A stretch of 64,000 nucleotides of DNA from Methanobrevibacter millerae (lineage in GTDB: Archaea > Methanobacteriota > Methanobacteria > Methanobacteriales > Methanobacteriaceae), in assembly GCF_900103415.1 (NCBI RefSeq), contig NZ_FMXB01000002.1, forward strand, positions 17,017 through 81,016, written 5' to 3'. A program made the translations under genes and the position numbers. This document shows, one piece after another, positions 34,955-42,841 of the stretch. Numbering within the stretch: position 1 is the stretch's first letter; each line of letters opens with the position of its first letter. Under the pieces are notes generated by a model. That model was given only the letters and a program-made list of their open reading frames with translations, did no database searches and was not told where the DNA came from.

Positions 34955-35085
34955 TGATAAGCGTTATCTTTCTCATCAAACTTTTAATACTATTTTTTGC
35001 TGTTTATTTCACAATCAAGCATTGGAAATTCATAGTGGTATTAATTTTATTGGTGATTGTTCTGTTTTTCCTGCCTATCTTTTAG
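34954..35085 (+). CDS. 43-aa membrane peptide translationally coupled to moaE
   Basis: The ATG at 34954 shares one base with the moaE stop (TAATG). The product MISVIFLIKLLILFFAVYF is a first hydrophobic segment, a short charged turn TIKHWK follows, then FIVVLILLVIVLFFLPIF. Two membrane helices make a hairpin with the turn on one face. The coupling and an internal GGAGG ribosome-binding site in the moaE tail argue that it is translated. Function is unknown. Confidence 0.6.
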   Translation: MISVIFLIKLLILFFAVYFTIKHWKFIVVLILLVIVLFFLPIF

Positions 35086-35100
35086 GCATTAATTTAATTT

Positions 35101-35136
35101 AAAAAAGAGAATTGAAAACTGGATTTAATCCAGTTT
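35101..35136 (-). terminator. Hairpin plus T-tract after the molbindin cluster
   Basis: AAACTGGAT (35116-35124) and ATCCAGTTT (35128-35136) are perfectly complementary with a 3-nt loop. On the minus strand the stem starts at the stop codon of the last molbindin and is followed by TCAATTCTCTTTTTT, so it looks like an intrinsic terminator. Confidence 0.65.
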
Positions 35137-35341
35137 ATTTTCCTATAATGACTTCAGTAGATTTAATTAAAGCTACTACATCATCGCCTTCAGCTAAACC
35201 TAACCTTTCAGCAGATTCCTTAGTAATAACTGCGGTGATAACGCCCGGTTCGGTCACTTCGATTTTGATATTTGCCATTACAGCACCTAAATCGACATTA
35301 GCTACTTTACCTTTTAACTGATTCCTTGCACTAAGTTCCAT
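35135..35341 (-). CDS. Molbindin (Mop/TOBE) protein, copy 1
   Basis: 68 aa, one Mop domain: MELSARNQLKGKVANVDLGA, then IKIEVTEPGVITAVITKESAERLGLAEGDDVVALIKSTEV. Mop proteins bind molybdate or tungstate as hexamers and store or hand on the oxyanion. It differs from copy 3 at a single residue (Gly versus Ser in EPxVITA). The ORF can start at 35350, but the ATG at 35341 matches copies 2 and 3. It is the last of three tandem copies and is followed by a hairpin-T terminator. Confidence 0.93.
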   Translation of the reverse strand: MELSARNQLKGKVANVDLGAVMANIKIEVTEPGVITAVITKESAERLGLAEGDDVVALIKSTEVIIGK

Positions 35342-35359
35342 TAAAAACACCTTTTTAAT

Positions 35360-35566
35360 CTATTTACCTACAATAACTTCAGTAGATTTAATTAAAGCTA
35401 CTACATCATCGCCTTCAGCTAAACCTAACCTTTCAGCAGACTCTTTAGTAATTGCAGCAGTGATAACACCAGGTTCGGTCACTTCAATTTTAATGTTAGC
35501 CATTACAGCACCTAATTCGACATTTGTTACTTTTCCTTTCAATTGATTTCTTGCACTAAGTTCCAT
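35360..35566 (-). CDS. Molbindin (Mop/TOBE) protein, copy 2
   Basis: 68 aa, same Mop domain, but more diverged than the outer copies: Thr and Glu in KGKVTNVELGA, Ala in ITAAITKES and Val in TEVIVGK. The hydrophobic core and the S-A-R-N and K-S-T contact positions are unchanged, so oxyanion binding should be kept. It lies 27 nt after copy 3 and 18 nt before copy 1. Together the three would give a stronger supply of binder or mixed hexamers. Confidence 0.93.
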   Translation of the reverse strand: MELSARNQLKGKVTNVELGAVMANIKIEVTEPGVITAAITKESAERLGLAEGDDVVALIKSTEVIVGK

Positions 35567-35593
35567 TCAAATCACACCATAATTTTTTCAGAT

Positions 35594-35800
35594 CTATTTA
35601 CCTATAATAACTTCAGTAGATTTAATTAAAGCTACTACATCATCGCCTTCAGCTAAACCTAACCTTTCAGCAGATTCCTTAGTAATAACAGCAGTAATAA
35701 CTGAAGGTTCGGTCACTTCGATTTTGATATTTGCCATTACAGCACCTAAATCGACATTAGCTACTTTACCTTTTAATTGATTTCTTGCACTAAGTTCCAT
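35594..35800 (-). CDS. Molbindin (Mop/TOBE) protein, copy 3 (first transcribed)
   Basis: 68 aa, nearly identical to copy 1 (one substitution). It is the first copy on the minus strand, with a TATA box TTTATATA (35855-35848 on that strand) about 50 nt before the ATG. The near identity of copies 1 and 3 with a more different copy between them suggests recent duplication or gene conversion. The cluster is next to moaE, so the locus links molybdate/tungstate handling with cofactor synthesis. Confidence 0.94.
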   Translation of the reverse strand: MELSARNQLKGKVANVDLGAVMANIKIEVTEPSVITAVITKESAERLGLAEGDDVVALIKSTEVIIGK

Positions 35801-35847
35801 TTATATCATCTCACATTAGTTGACAATTAATATGTTGTATCGAATTG

Positions 35848-35855
35848 TATATAAA
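35848..35855 (-). promoter_or_regulatory. TATA box of the molbindin operon
   Basis: TTTATATA on the minus strand. Counting about 25 nt from its centre gives a transcript start near 35825, leaving a 25-nt leader before the first molbindin ATG. No clear ModE/TunR-type operator was recognised. Confidence 0.55.
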
Positions 35856-35967
35856 TCTTTCGTTTTTTGATGAATAAAGAAATTTTAAAACGATTACCGA
35901 AAATCATTCATATCGCTAAACACGAAATGAAATAATATATTAAAGAGTAAAAACATAAAATAATAAC

Positions 35968-36453
35968 ATGAAAGTAGAACTTGAATCAATCGGAACAATT
36001 CATACAGAATTTACAGAAATTGAGGGAATGCCCATCCAGCCAACAGGAGCTAAAGGTGTTAAGGGCGAATTAGTAATAAAAGACAAATATGTTGACGGCT
36101 TAAAGGATTTGGAAGATTTTTCACACATCAATATATTGTATTTGCTTCATAAGGTCGAAGGCTACTTGCTTGAAGTGAAACCATTCATGGATAACGATAC
36201 GCATGGAGTTTTCGCAACAAGATCACCGAAAAGGCCAAATAGAATCGGCTCATCCGTTGTCAAAATAGATAAGGTTGAAGGAAATACCGTATACGTATCA
36301 AATATCGACGTACTGGACGAAACACCACTTCTGGATATAAAACCTTATGTACCTCAATTATACGAAGATACCATAGATGAATTAAAAATAGGATGGTTTG
36401 AAACAAAACACAATAAGGCAAAATCCCAAAAATCAGATGACAGATTTAAATAG
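35968..36453 (+). CDS. trmO: tRNA (t6A37) N6-methyltransferase-like protein TrmO
   Basis: 161 aa. ESIGTIHTEFTEIEGMPIQP, LEDFSHINILYLLH near residue 50, THGVFATRSPKRPNRIGSSVVKI near residue 78 and DVLDETPLLDIKPYVP near 112 are the signatures of the TsaA/YaeB/TrmO beta-barrel family. Bacterial TrmO methylates threonylcarbamoyladenosine in tRNA-Thr; archaeal homologues are often near molybdenum cofactor genes, so the substrate may differ here. A hairpin and seven-T tract follow the stop codon. Confidence 0.85.
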   Translation: MKVELESIGTIHTEFTEIEGMPIQPTGAKGVKGELVIKDKYVDGLKDLEDFSHINILYLLHKVEGYLLEVKPFMDNDTHGVFATRSPKRPNRIGSSVVKIDKVEGNTVYVSNIDVLDETPLLDIKPYVPQLYEDTIDELKIGWFETKHNKAKSQKSDDRFK

Positions 36454-36489
36454 GAAAGTTTTAAAAAACTTCCCTTAAACTCTTTTTTT
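36453..36489 (+). terminator. Hairpin plus T-tract after trmO
   Basis: GGAAAGTTTT (36453-36462) and AAAACTTCCC (36465-36474) pair over nine of ten positions, then CTCTTTTTTT follows. It would end trmO transcription. Confidence 0.5.
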
Positions 36490-36493
36490 AATA

Positions 36494-37525
36494 TTATAAG
36501 CCATTAATGGCAGCAACAATCAATTGAATTGTTGATTCGATATCATCCATACTGCAAACGCTTACAGGAGTATGGATATATCTTGTAGGAACTGATAAAA
36601 CACCGGTAGGAATACCTTCACGGGTCAGATGGATTGCTGTACCGTCGGTGGTTCCGCCGTCACTGACTTCAAGCTGGTAGTCAATGTCATTTTCGTCCCC
36701 TGCATTAATGAGCAAATCTTTAACGGACTGTTGGGTGAGTATTCCACGTCCGCTTGCATCAGCCAAAATGATTGCCGGACCTTTTCCCATTACAACAGGT
36801 GCCTCTTCAGGCTTGATTCCAGGATGGTCACCTGATAAGGTAACGTCAAGGGCGATGGCCAAGTCAGGATTCAATTTAAATGAAGATGTTTTAGCTCCTT
36901 TAAGGCCGACTTCTTCCTGTACGGTACCGACACCGTAAACTGTAGCTCTGGTGTCTACCCTTTTGAGGACTTCAATCATTACATAACAGCCAACACGGTT
37001 ATCCAGAGCCTTACCCATAATCAAGTTATTAGGATATTCCTCGAATAATGCGTTGAAGGTCATCTTGTCCCCGATACGAACCATCTTTTCCGCATCTTCC
37101 TTGTCCTTTGCACCGATGTCAATGAACATGTCATCGGCTTTGACAACCTTGTTTTTCTCTTCAGGCTTGGTAACGTGAGGTGGCTTTGAACCGATAACGC
37201 CGACCACAGGCTCTCCTACGCTGCTGTGGATGGTTACGGTTTGATTCATCAGCATCTGATCATTAATTCCACCGATATTTGAGAATTTGATAAAACCTTT
37301 ATCATCAATATATCTGACCATTAAACCAATTTCATCCATATGTGAAGCCAACATAACAGTAGGGGCTTTTTTTGCACCTTTTTTAGTGGCTATCAAGTTT
37401 CCCATACTGTCCCTTTCAATGGAGTCAGCTACATCCTTTAATTCTCTTTCAATAATTTTAGCGATTTCCTCTTCAGACCCGGATACTCCAGGTGCCAAAG
37501 AGAGTTCTCTCATTAATTGCATCAT
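36494..37525 (-). CDS. M42 family metallopeptidase (aminopeptidase)
   Basis: 343 aa. [16 protein letters not shown] (first metal His) near residue 60, [18 protein letters not shown] (bridging Asp) near 172, [16 protein letters not shown] (Glu pair) near 205, [14 protein letters not shown] near 228 and [17 protein letters not shown] with the last His near 300 make the full di-metal site of M42 tetrahedral aminopeptidases. These oligomers finish degradation of peptides in the cytoplasm. A GGTGAT ribosome-binding site precedes two adjacent ATGs; 37522 is equally possible. Confidence 0.94.
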   Translation of the reverse strand: MMQLMRELSLAPGVSGSEEEIAKIIERELKDVADSIERDSMGNLIATKKGAKKAPTVMLASHMDEIGLMVRYIDDKGFIKFSNIGGINDQMLMNQTVTIHSSVGEPVVGVIGSKPPHVTKPEEKNKVVKADDMFIDIGAKDKEDAEKMVRIGDKMTFNALFEEYPNNLIMGKALDNRVGCYVMIEVLKRVDTRATVYGVGTVQEEVGLKGAKTSSFKLNPDLAIALDVTLSGDHPGIKPEEAPVVMGKGPAIILADASGRGILTQQSVKDLLINAGDENDIDYQLEVSDGGTTDGTAIHLTREGIPTGVLSVPTRYIHTPVSVCSMDDIESTIQLIVAAINGL

Positions 37526-37569
37526 ATCACCGTTTTAAATTTTGAATTTCTTATTATATATTAATTATC

Positions 37570-39093
37570 TTAAATCCTATTTTTTGCAACGTTTCTTACA
37601 TATTCACTTTCATCGTTAATGGAAACGTCCTTGAGGACTTTCTTGCTGACAATCTTTTTAACGCAGGCTTCCCTTACTCTCCATGATTTGTCCGTTTCCA
37701 AAATTCTTGTAAGCTCTTTCTGGCTTCTTATTTTTGAAACGCACTTGACTGAAATGTCCTCATGAATATCCTTTTCATAGATTTTAAGAAGGATTTCCTC
37801 ATCATCAATCTTGTCAAGAGCCCTCAGGCTGAATTCCAGGTCCTTGTTTTCAAGTATGATTTGAACTAGAACCCTCAAGTCGTTGATATTGTCAAGGGTA
37901 TCCTTTCTAACAGACGCCAGCTTGGCCTCATGCAATATTTTTTCGTATGAGTCTTCGGATTTGATGTTTTTCATGGCCTCAAGGGCGATGTCCTCATGGG
38001 AGGTGTTTATTGCAATCTTGACGAAGTCCCCTTCCTCAGTCAGATTCGAATTTGAAACCGCACGGGTGCGGACAAATGAATCTTCATCGGTTAATGCGAT
38101 GTCTATTAACTCTTCAGGCGTTTTAATCTTATTGACTGCGGTTTGGCGAACGAACCTGTCGGAGTCGTTTTTGGCCACCATGATTAATGTCTCCTCATCG
38201 TCGATTTTCTTGATTGCTTCTGATCTTACGACTTTATCAGAATCGTTGATGACGACTTCCCTTAATATGTCATCGTCATCAATTATCTTGACCAGATCAA
38301 GTCTTACGTCTGACTTTTCTGAGTTCAGAACAATATCCTTTAATAAATCCCTGTTTGTAATCTTTTCAAAAATGACGTTTCTGATTTTGGCGTTTCCCTC
38401 GTTTTTGGCTATTTCAACAAGTTTGTCCTCATCGGAAATCTTTTTTATGGCTTCGATTCTCACTTCACCGTCGGAGTCATTCAGCGCAATCTTTTGTAGG
38501 CATTCCTCATCGGTAAATGATTCCTTCAGGACAGCTCCTTTACGAATGGAATTGTCTTTTGCCTTGAACGCCAATTCCTTAAGGATTTCCTCATCGTTAA
38601 TCTTTTCCAGGGCGTCTTTTCTGTATCTTTTGTCCTTTGCTTCGAGGGCTATGTCCTTTAAGGTGTTTTCATCTTCAATCTTTTCAAATATTTCGGTTAT
38701 CTCTTTTGATTTTTTCTGGTTAATTACCATCTCAGCAATAGATTTGTTGTTTTCCCCCAAACGTTCGTATGCAAAACTTCTCACGTCATAGAACTTGGAG
38801 TTGCGTGCGGCGTCCCACAACAGCTTTTCATCTTCAATCTTGTTGGCCGCCATCAGCCGGATTGCACGGTCCTTTACGTTTTTGGCCAAATCAAGGGCAA
38901 CGTACTGGTCCGTGATGTTGTTGACTGCAATCGCCCTTTCGTTTCTGTTTTTGCTGTTCATTGCAATTTCCTTTAGCTGCAGTTCAACGTCTGAAACCTT
39001 ATGGTCTTCAGGAATTTCCTTTATTTCCTTAGGTTTTTCCTTTTTATCCTTTTTTTCCTTTTTATCCTTTTTAAATATGTCAAATAAACCCAT
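37570..39093 (-). CDS. HEAT-like repeat protein with lysine-rich N-terminus
   Basis: 507 aa. After MGLFDIFKKDKKEKKDKKEKPKE, a highly basic stretch, about sixteen to eighteen repeats of some 24 residues cover the whole protein. The consensus is close to I-x-D-E-x-x-L-x-x-I-A-x-N-D-S-D-x-x-V-R-x-x-A-[IV]-x-K-I, the leucine-rich-variant/HEAT type. Such alpha solenoids are scaffolds for other proteins or nucleic acid, with no catalytic role visible. The many Arg and Lys at a fixed repeat position could give one positively charged face. The gene lies just after the DEDD nuclease gene on the same strand (11-nt gap), so they may be a functional pair. Confidence 0.82.
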   Translation of the reverse strand: MGLFDIFKKDKKEKKDKKEKPKEIKEIPEDHKVSDVELQLKEIAMNSKNRNERAIAVNNITDQYVALDLAKNVKDRAIRLMAANKIEDEKLLWDAARNSKFYDVRSFAYERLGENNKSIAEMVINQKKSKEITEIFEKIEDENTLKDIALEAKDKRYRKDALEKINDEEILKELAFKAKDNSIRKGAVLKESFTDEECLQKIALNDSDGEVRIEAIKKISDEDKLVEIAKNEGNAKIRNVIFEKITNRDLLKDIVLNSEKSDVRLDLVKIIDDDDILREVVINDSDKVVRSEAIKKIDDEETLIMVAKNDSDRFVRQTAVNKIKTPEELIDIALTDEDSFVRTRAVSNSNLTEEGDFVKIAINTSHEDIALEAMKNIKSEDSYEKILHEAKLASVRKDTLDNINDLRVLVQIILENKDLEFSLRALDKIDDEEILLKIYEKDIHEDISVKCVSKIRSQKELTRILETDKSWRVREACVKKIVSKKVLKDVSINDESEYVRNVAKNRI

Positions 39094-39104
39094 TTTAAAA
39101 CACC

Positions 39105-40148
39105 TTATTCGTAATTAACCTCTTCATACATTTTCAAAAGAAAATCGGCAAGAGAGATGATGTCCTGCCTGTTATGTTCAATTATTGGAATCATAGGTCC
39201 AATGTTGTCTTGACTGAGATAAGTATTATAATAGCCAGGAATGTACTGTCCCGGCACGTCATTAACCCTTTCAATTCCAAACTTATATTTCTCAATTGTC
39301 TGGAGCTGACAGTTCGGCAATTCATTTTGCCAGAGATACTTTGCAAAATACATCAAATCCAGATGCGGATAGCTGAAATCAACGTCCATACGGTGGTAAT
39401 TTATCCTGTTTTTTATAAACGGCACATCGAATGTCTTTCCGTTGAAGGTGACGTGCACGGAATTTTCATCCAGATGCGTGAAATAAGCGTCCATTACGGC
39501 AATTTCCTCTTCAATGTCCCTCAGGAAATACTGTGAGGAGATAATGTTATTGTCCTTTATTTCCGCAACGCCTATCAATATGATTGGAACGTTTGAAAGG
39601 CCCAGGGTCTCTATATCCATGAACTTGAAGTCTTCGCAATCATTTAAGCTGATGCATCTAATCAGATTATCCTTACAGTCCTTGCCGTACTTATTGTTGT
39701 TCAGCAAGTCCAGAATCTCTGAAAATGACATGGAATCAATATCTTCAAGGAATCTTTCAGCGTTTTTCCTGTGGGAATCGTGGTCGAGAAGGGATTCTAT
39801 TGTATTGAAACCTTTCCTTTTAAGGTTTTCTTCCGTTTTGATTCCAATTTTCGGAAGCAGCTTGAGATTATGGTTCATTCGACTTTTGAAATTGTTTTCT
39901 GCCAGTTCAAAATCTATCTTTTCCTTTTGAACAATCCTTAAAGTCTGACCAAATTGAGTATCAATTATTTCGCTTCCCTTAATATCAGTGAGTTCCTTGT
40001 CCCGATATTCAATCAGAAGCTTTTCCTTGAAATCATTATAATATGAATGTGAAACATTCTTGTATTCATCGAAAGAAAAGCTTTCACAACTTGGTGAATC
40101 TTTTAATATTGATTTAAATAAGTAATTTTCATGTTCTGTGTTTTGCAT
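39105..40148 (-). CDS. RNase H-like DEDD 3'-5' exonuclease (YprB/RNase_H_2 type) with HhH motif
   Basis: About 347 aa. LPKIGIKTEENLKRKGFNTIESLLD near residue 95 is a helix-hairpin-helix DNA-binding motif. The nuclease core follows: FMDIETLGLSNVPIILIGVAE (D-x-E), VTFNGKTFDVPFIKNRI (Asp), LDLMYFAKYLW (Asp) and EHNRQDIISLADFLL near the C-terminus (His-x5-type Asp), matching the RNase_H_2/YprB family. Likely a DNA-processing exonuclease. Start is uncertain: the ATG at 40148 gives MQNTEHENYLFKS; a TTG at 40190 would add 14 residues. Confidence 0.82.
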   Translation of the reverse strand: MQNTEHENYLFKSILKDSPSCESFSFDEYKNVSHSYYNDFKEKLLIEYRDKELTDIKGSEIIDTQFGQTLRIVQKEKIDFELAENNFKSRMNHNLKLLPKIGIKTEENLKRKGFNTIESLLDHDSHRKNAERFLEDIDSMSFSEILDLLNNNKYGKDCKDNLIRCISLNDCEDFKFMDIETLGLSNVPIILIGVAEIKDNNIISSQYFLRDIEEEIAVMDAYFTHLDENSVHVTFNGKTFDVPFIKNRINYHRMDVDFSYPHLDLMYFAKYLWQNELPNCQLQTIEKYKFGIERVNDVPGQYIPGYYNTYLSQDNIGPMIPIIEHNRQDIISLADFLLKMYEEVNYE

Positions 40149-40226
40149 TGTTTTATTATTATATAAGCCATCAAATATAAAAATTGTCAATAAAACAAAC
40201 TTGAATTTTTATAAATTATAAATAAG

Positions 40227-40236
40227 TTTATATATT
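40227..40236 (+). promoter_or_regulatory. TATA box of the small-RNA candidate
   Basis: TTTATATATT at 40227-40236, about 25 nt before the first base of the structured element, which is the normal archaeal distance from TATA centre to transcript start. It is separate from the TATA box of the downstream membrane protein gene. Confidence 0.6.
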
Positions 40237-40254
40237 ATAACATTCATAATAATA

Positions 40255-40385
40255 TTTAGCTACGTAAAAGTAGCTTAGAGATGTAGATTAAAACAGCCAA
40301 ACTTTAAAATTCATTTCTCTAGAAAAGCTTGTCAAACAAGTATTTTAGGCAGATAATGCCCATTGTCTGCCTAACATCCTTTTAA
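40255..40385 (+). ncRNA. Strongly structured small RNA candidate, family unknown
   Basis: The 330-nt gap between the nuclease and the next gene contains four helices in a row: AGCTAC/GTAGCT (40258-40263 with 40270-40275); TAGAGA/TCTCTA (40276-40281 with 40316-40321), which encloses a 34-nt region; CTTGT/ACAAG (40328-40332 with 40336-40340) extended by AAAA/TTTT; and AGGCAGATAAT/ATTGTCTGCCT (40347-40357 with 40362-40372), an 11-bp stem closed by a GCCC loop. T-rich sequence follows. It has its own TATA box, and the next gene has another (40423), so it is likely a free transcript. No reading frame explains it. I could not match it to a known RNA family. Confidence 0.6.
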
Positions 40386-40422
40386 TAACTATTTTTGGAT
40401 ATTTGCTATTTTTTAAGAAAAG

Positions 40423-40430
40423 TTTATATT
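40423..40430 (+). promoter_or_regulatory. TATA box of the 127-aa membrane protein gene
   Basis: TTTATATT about 50 nt before the ATG at 40479 predicts a transcript start near 40452, just before the ATGATAATT stretch and the TGGGGAG ribosome-binding site. Confidence 0.5.
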
Positions 40431-40478
40431 AATTTTTAAACATAATATTAATGATAATTAAAGTTTTGGGGAGATTTG

Positions 40479-40862
40479 ATGAATATTAAATTAGGCGTTG
40501 TCTACGGAGTATTAATCTGGTTTTTAACGTATCTGGTTTCAACCTTTGTGCAGCCGATAATTCTGGATAACGTAATGTATATCAATCTGGTTACACCCAT
40601 AAGCATAATTATCTTTACAGGATTTTTTGGAATACTCTATATCAGGGAAATCAACGAAAACGAAGTAATCGAAGGAATAACCGTTGGAATAATATTCGTA
40701 ATCGTCGACGTCATTATGGATTTGATCGTATTTATCATTCCCCATAATGAAAACCACTTAGTGGCCAATTATCCCACACATGTTCTTTCAATGTTAATTA
40801 TCGTGATGATAATAACCACGATGCTCGGATATCTAGCGCAGATGAATATAGAGTTAAAATAA
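40479..40862 (+). CDS. Small four-helix membrane protein
   Basis: 127 aa with four membrane segments (VVYGVLIWFLTYLVSTF; LVTPISIIIFTGFFGILYI; GITVGIIFVIVDVIMDLIVFII; VLSMLIIVMIITTMLGYLA) and short charged loops (REINENEVIEG on one side). No transport or enzyme motif is seen. GGGGAG lies before the ATG at 40479; a TTG at 40476 is not needed. It is 11 nt upstream of the phosphopantoate ligase gene, so they may be cotranscribed. I do not recognise a family. Confidence 0.75.
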   Translation: MNIKLGVVYGVLIWFLTYLVSTFVQPIILDNVMYINLVTPISIIIFTGFFGILYIREINENEVIEGITVGIIFVIVDVIMDLIVFIIPHNENHLVANYPTHVLSMLIIVMIITTMLGYLAQMNIELK

Positions 40863-40873
40863 AGAGGTAATAT

Positions 40874-41620
40874 ATGTTATCAAAGTCCCATCCACGTTAT
40901 GAATCATTAGTATTGAGAGATAAAATCGTAAAAGCTTCAAAAGCAGGCTATCTGGCCGATTCAGCAATGATTGCTCACGGAAGAGGTGAAGCCTTTGACT
41001 ATCTTTTGGGCGAGAAAACCACGCTTCCGGCCAAAAGGGCAATGTATGTGACGGTAGCCATAATGCTTTTATCAAAAAATCCGGTGATTTCAGTTAACGG
41101 AAACACTGTAGCCCTTGCAATTGATGAGATAATCGAGTTTGCAAGAGAGATAGATGCAAAAATTGAAATCAACCTGTTTTACAGAACCGACGATAGGGTA
41201 AACAAGATTGCCAAGCTGTTCTACGACAGGGACTATCCGGAAATACTCGGTACAAACAATGATGAGATGATGCATATCAATGAAATCAAAAATCCTAGAG
41301 CTTCTGCAAGCAAGAATGGAATTTACAGCGCAGATACTGTGCTTGTGCCTCTCGAAGACGGAGACAGGGCAGAAATACTGTCCAGAAGTGGCAAGAACAC
41401 AATCACTATTGATTTGAACCCGCTTTCAAGAACGTCCAAGATGTCAGATGTCTCAATCGTTGACAATCTGGTCCGTGCGATACCATTCATGACAAAGATA
41501 GCTCGCGATTTGAAATTACAGGATGAAGAGCTTTTAAGGGAAATTATTGAAGAATTTGACAATGACATTAATCTGAAGGAATCTTTGGAATTATTTAAAA
41601 TTAAAGAGGAAGTAAAATGA
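40874..41620 (+). CDS. 4-phosphopantoate--beta-alanine ligase
   Basis: 248 aa. KSHPRYESLVLRDKIVKASKAGYLADSAMIAHGRGEAFDYLLGEKTT, then VISVNGNTVALAIDEI near residue 72 and the C-terminal TITIDLNPLSRTSKMSDVSIVDNLVRAIPFM are the signatures of archaeal phosphopantothenate synthetase (formerly DUF137). It joins 4-phosphopantoate and beta-alanine with ATP, which together with pantoate kinase replaces bacterial pantothenate synthetase in coenzyme A synthesis. Its last 4 nt overlap the next gene (ATGA), a CoaE-like kinase, so they are translated together. Confidence 0.93.
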   Translation: MLSKSHPRYESLVLRDKIVKASKAGYLADSAMIAHGRGEAFDYLLGEKTTLPAKRAMYVTVAIMLLSKNPVISVNGNTVALAIDEIIEFAREIDAKIEINLFYRTDDRVNKIAKLFYDRDYPEILGTNNDEMMHINEIKNPRASASKNGIYSADTVLVPLEDGDRAEILSRSGKNTITIDLNPLSRTSKMSDVSIVDNLVRAIPFMTKIARDLKLQDEELLREIIEEFDNDINLKESLELFKIKEEVK

Positions 41621-42156
41621 GAATAATGGGAGTATCCGGAATGCCTGGTTCCGGGAAAAGCTTTATCTCTGATATTGCCTGTGAAAGAGGAGCCATTATG
41701 GTCAGCATGGGCGACATCATACGTGAAGAAGCTAAAAAACGTGGCGAACCAAGTAAAGAAACTGCTAAAAACTTAAGAAAGGAATTCGGCAACGAAATCG
41801 TTGCTGAACGGACTATCGAAAAAATCAAGAAACTGCTTGAAGAAGGCGTTGACTCATCAATTGTCGTGGACGGCATCAGAAGCCACCATGAAGTCAAATT
41901 ATTCAGAAAAAACTTTGAAGATTTCATTATCGTTTCGGTGTTTGCAAATTCAAAAATACGCTTCGAAAGAATAAAGGCAAGAAACCGGGAAGACGACACC
42001 GATGATTATGCCGTATTCGAGGAAAGGGATGAAAATGAATTAGGCTTTGGAATAGGCAATGTCATTTCACTTTCAGACAAGCTCCTCATTAACGAGTCCG
42101 ATCTGGACTCATACATTAAAGAAATTCATGAATTTATGGAAGAATATGATGTTTAA
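41617..42156 (+). CDS. P-loop kinase of the UPF0200 family (dephospho-CoA-kinase-like)
   Basis: 179 aa. GVSGMPGSGKSFISDIACERGAIMVSMGDIIREEAKKRG is a Walker A and following substrate-binding region of the nucleotide kinase type; VVDGIRSHHEVKLFR near residue 88 and RIKARNREDDTDDYAVFEERDENELGFG near 120 are UPF0200 signatures. The family resembles CoaE and adenylate kinase-like enzymes. Translational coupling with phosphopantoate ligase hints at a role in CoA metabolism, but archaeal dephospho-CoA kinase is a different family (DUF359), so I leave the substrate open. It ends 1 nt before the convergent dph6 gene. Confidence 0.82.
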   Translation: MRIMGVSGMPGSGKSFISDIACERGAIMVSMGDIIREEAKKRGEPSKETAKNLRKEFGNEIVAERTIEKIKKLLEEGVDSSIVVDGIRSHHEVKLFRKNFEDFIIVSVFANSKIRFERIKARNREDDTDDYAVFEERDENELGFGIGNVISLSDKLLINESDLDSYIKEIHEFMEEYDV

Positions 42157-42157
42157 C

Positions 42158-42841
42158 TCATTTTTCTTCTAATACTGCTTTTTTTATTATATAAAGACCA
42201 CTGTCAACATGCCATTTCCTTTCGTCTTCAAGAATCTTGACTCTTTTTTTGAAAATCGGTCCGTCGAGAACAAGGGTTTCAGCCTCCCCTCCTTCAAAGG
42301 CAAGATTAAGGCCTACCTTATCGTTGAGCTTAACCAAATCGTCGATACACTCGTCATCTATTCTGCGGCCAAGCCATTTCTCATCCAGCCCGTATGCGGC
42401 AACTCCGCTGATTATGACTTCAAAACCCAGGGAAACTATCATCCGCATGTACTCCAGCTCGTCAACATGCCAGTAGGGTGAAACTATTTCAAGTCCGAGT
42501 TCGCTTCCAAGCTTTTCAATCCTTGATTTTTGATAAACCGAGTAAAGTGCACCGGTATAGATAGCCTCAACGCCTAAACTTTTAAGCTTTTGAAAGCCTT
42601 CCTTCAAATCTTCAAGTTCGGCCTCCTTAATCCCATCGGTTTCAACGCTGATGATAGGAATATCCATCGCCTCTGCAAGCAAATCGGTAAGGTGAATGTT
42701 CGGAACATGAAACATGTATGACTCGTCATTCGCCGATTTCACAGAAAGCAGATATTCGACATCCTCTCCATTTTCCAAAGCGCTGTAGACAGCCATGGTG
42801 CTGTCCTTGCCGCCGGAAAACAATACTGCGACCTTCATCAT
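42158..42841 (-). CDS. dph6: Diphthine--ammonia ligase (Dph6/ATP-pyrophosphatase family)
   Basis: 227 aa. VAVLFSGGKDSTMAVYSAL is the PP-loop (SGGKDS) and YTGALYSVYQKSRIEKLGSELGLEIVSPYWH and ISGVAAYGLDEKWLGRRID are the signatures of this ATP-pyrophosphatase. AFEGGEAETLVLDGPIFKKRV is the C-terminal block. It adenylates diphthine on elongation factor 2 and amidates it to diphthamide. It overlaps the upstream membrane protein gene by 4 nt, so they are cotranscribed. GTGATGAAGG at the start region gives two adjacent ATGs. Confidence 0.92.
   Translation of the reverse strand: MMKVAVLFSGGKDSTMAVYSALENGEDVEYLLSVKSANDESYMFHVPNIHLTDLLAEAMDIPIISVETDGIKEAELEDLKEGFQKLKSLGVEAIYTGALYSVYQKSRIEKLGSELGLEIVSPYWHVDELEYMRMIVSLGFEVIISGVAAYGLDEKWLGRRIDDECIDDLVKLNDKVGLNLAFEGGEAETLVLDGPIFKKRVKILEDERKWHVDSGLYIIKKAVLEEK

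Noticed and set aside
35112..35321. Plus-strand frame opposite molbindin copy 1
   Set aside because: It mirrors the molbindin coding strand, and equivalent frames in copies 2 and 3 are not maintained.
40255..40385. Riboswitch or leader for the membrane protein gene at 40479
   Set aside because: A separate TATA box at 40423 lies between the structure and the gene, and the structure ends about 50 nt before it. I kept it as a free RNA, though a leader cannot be fully excluded.
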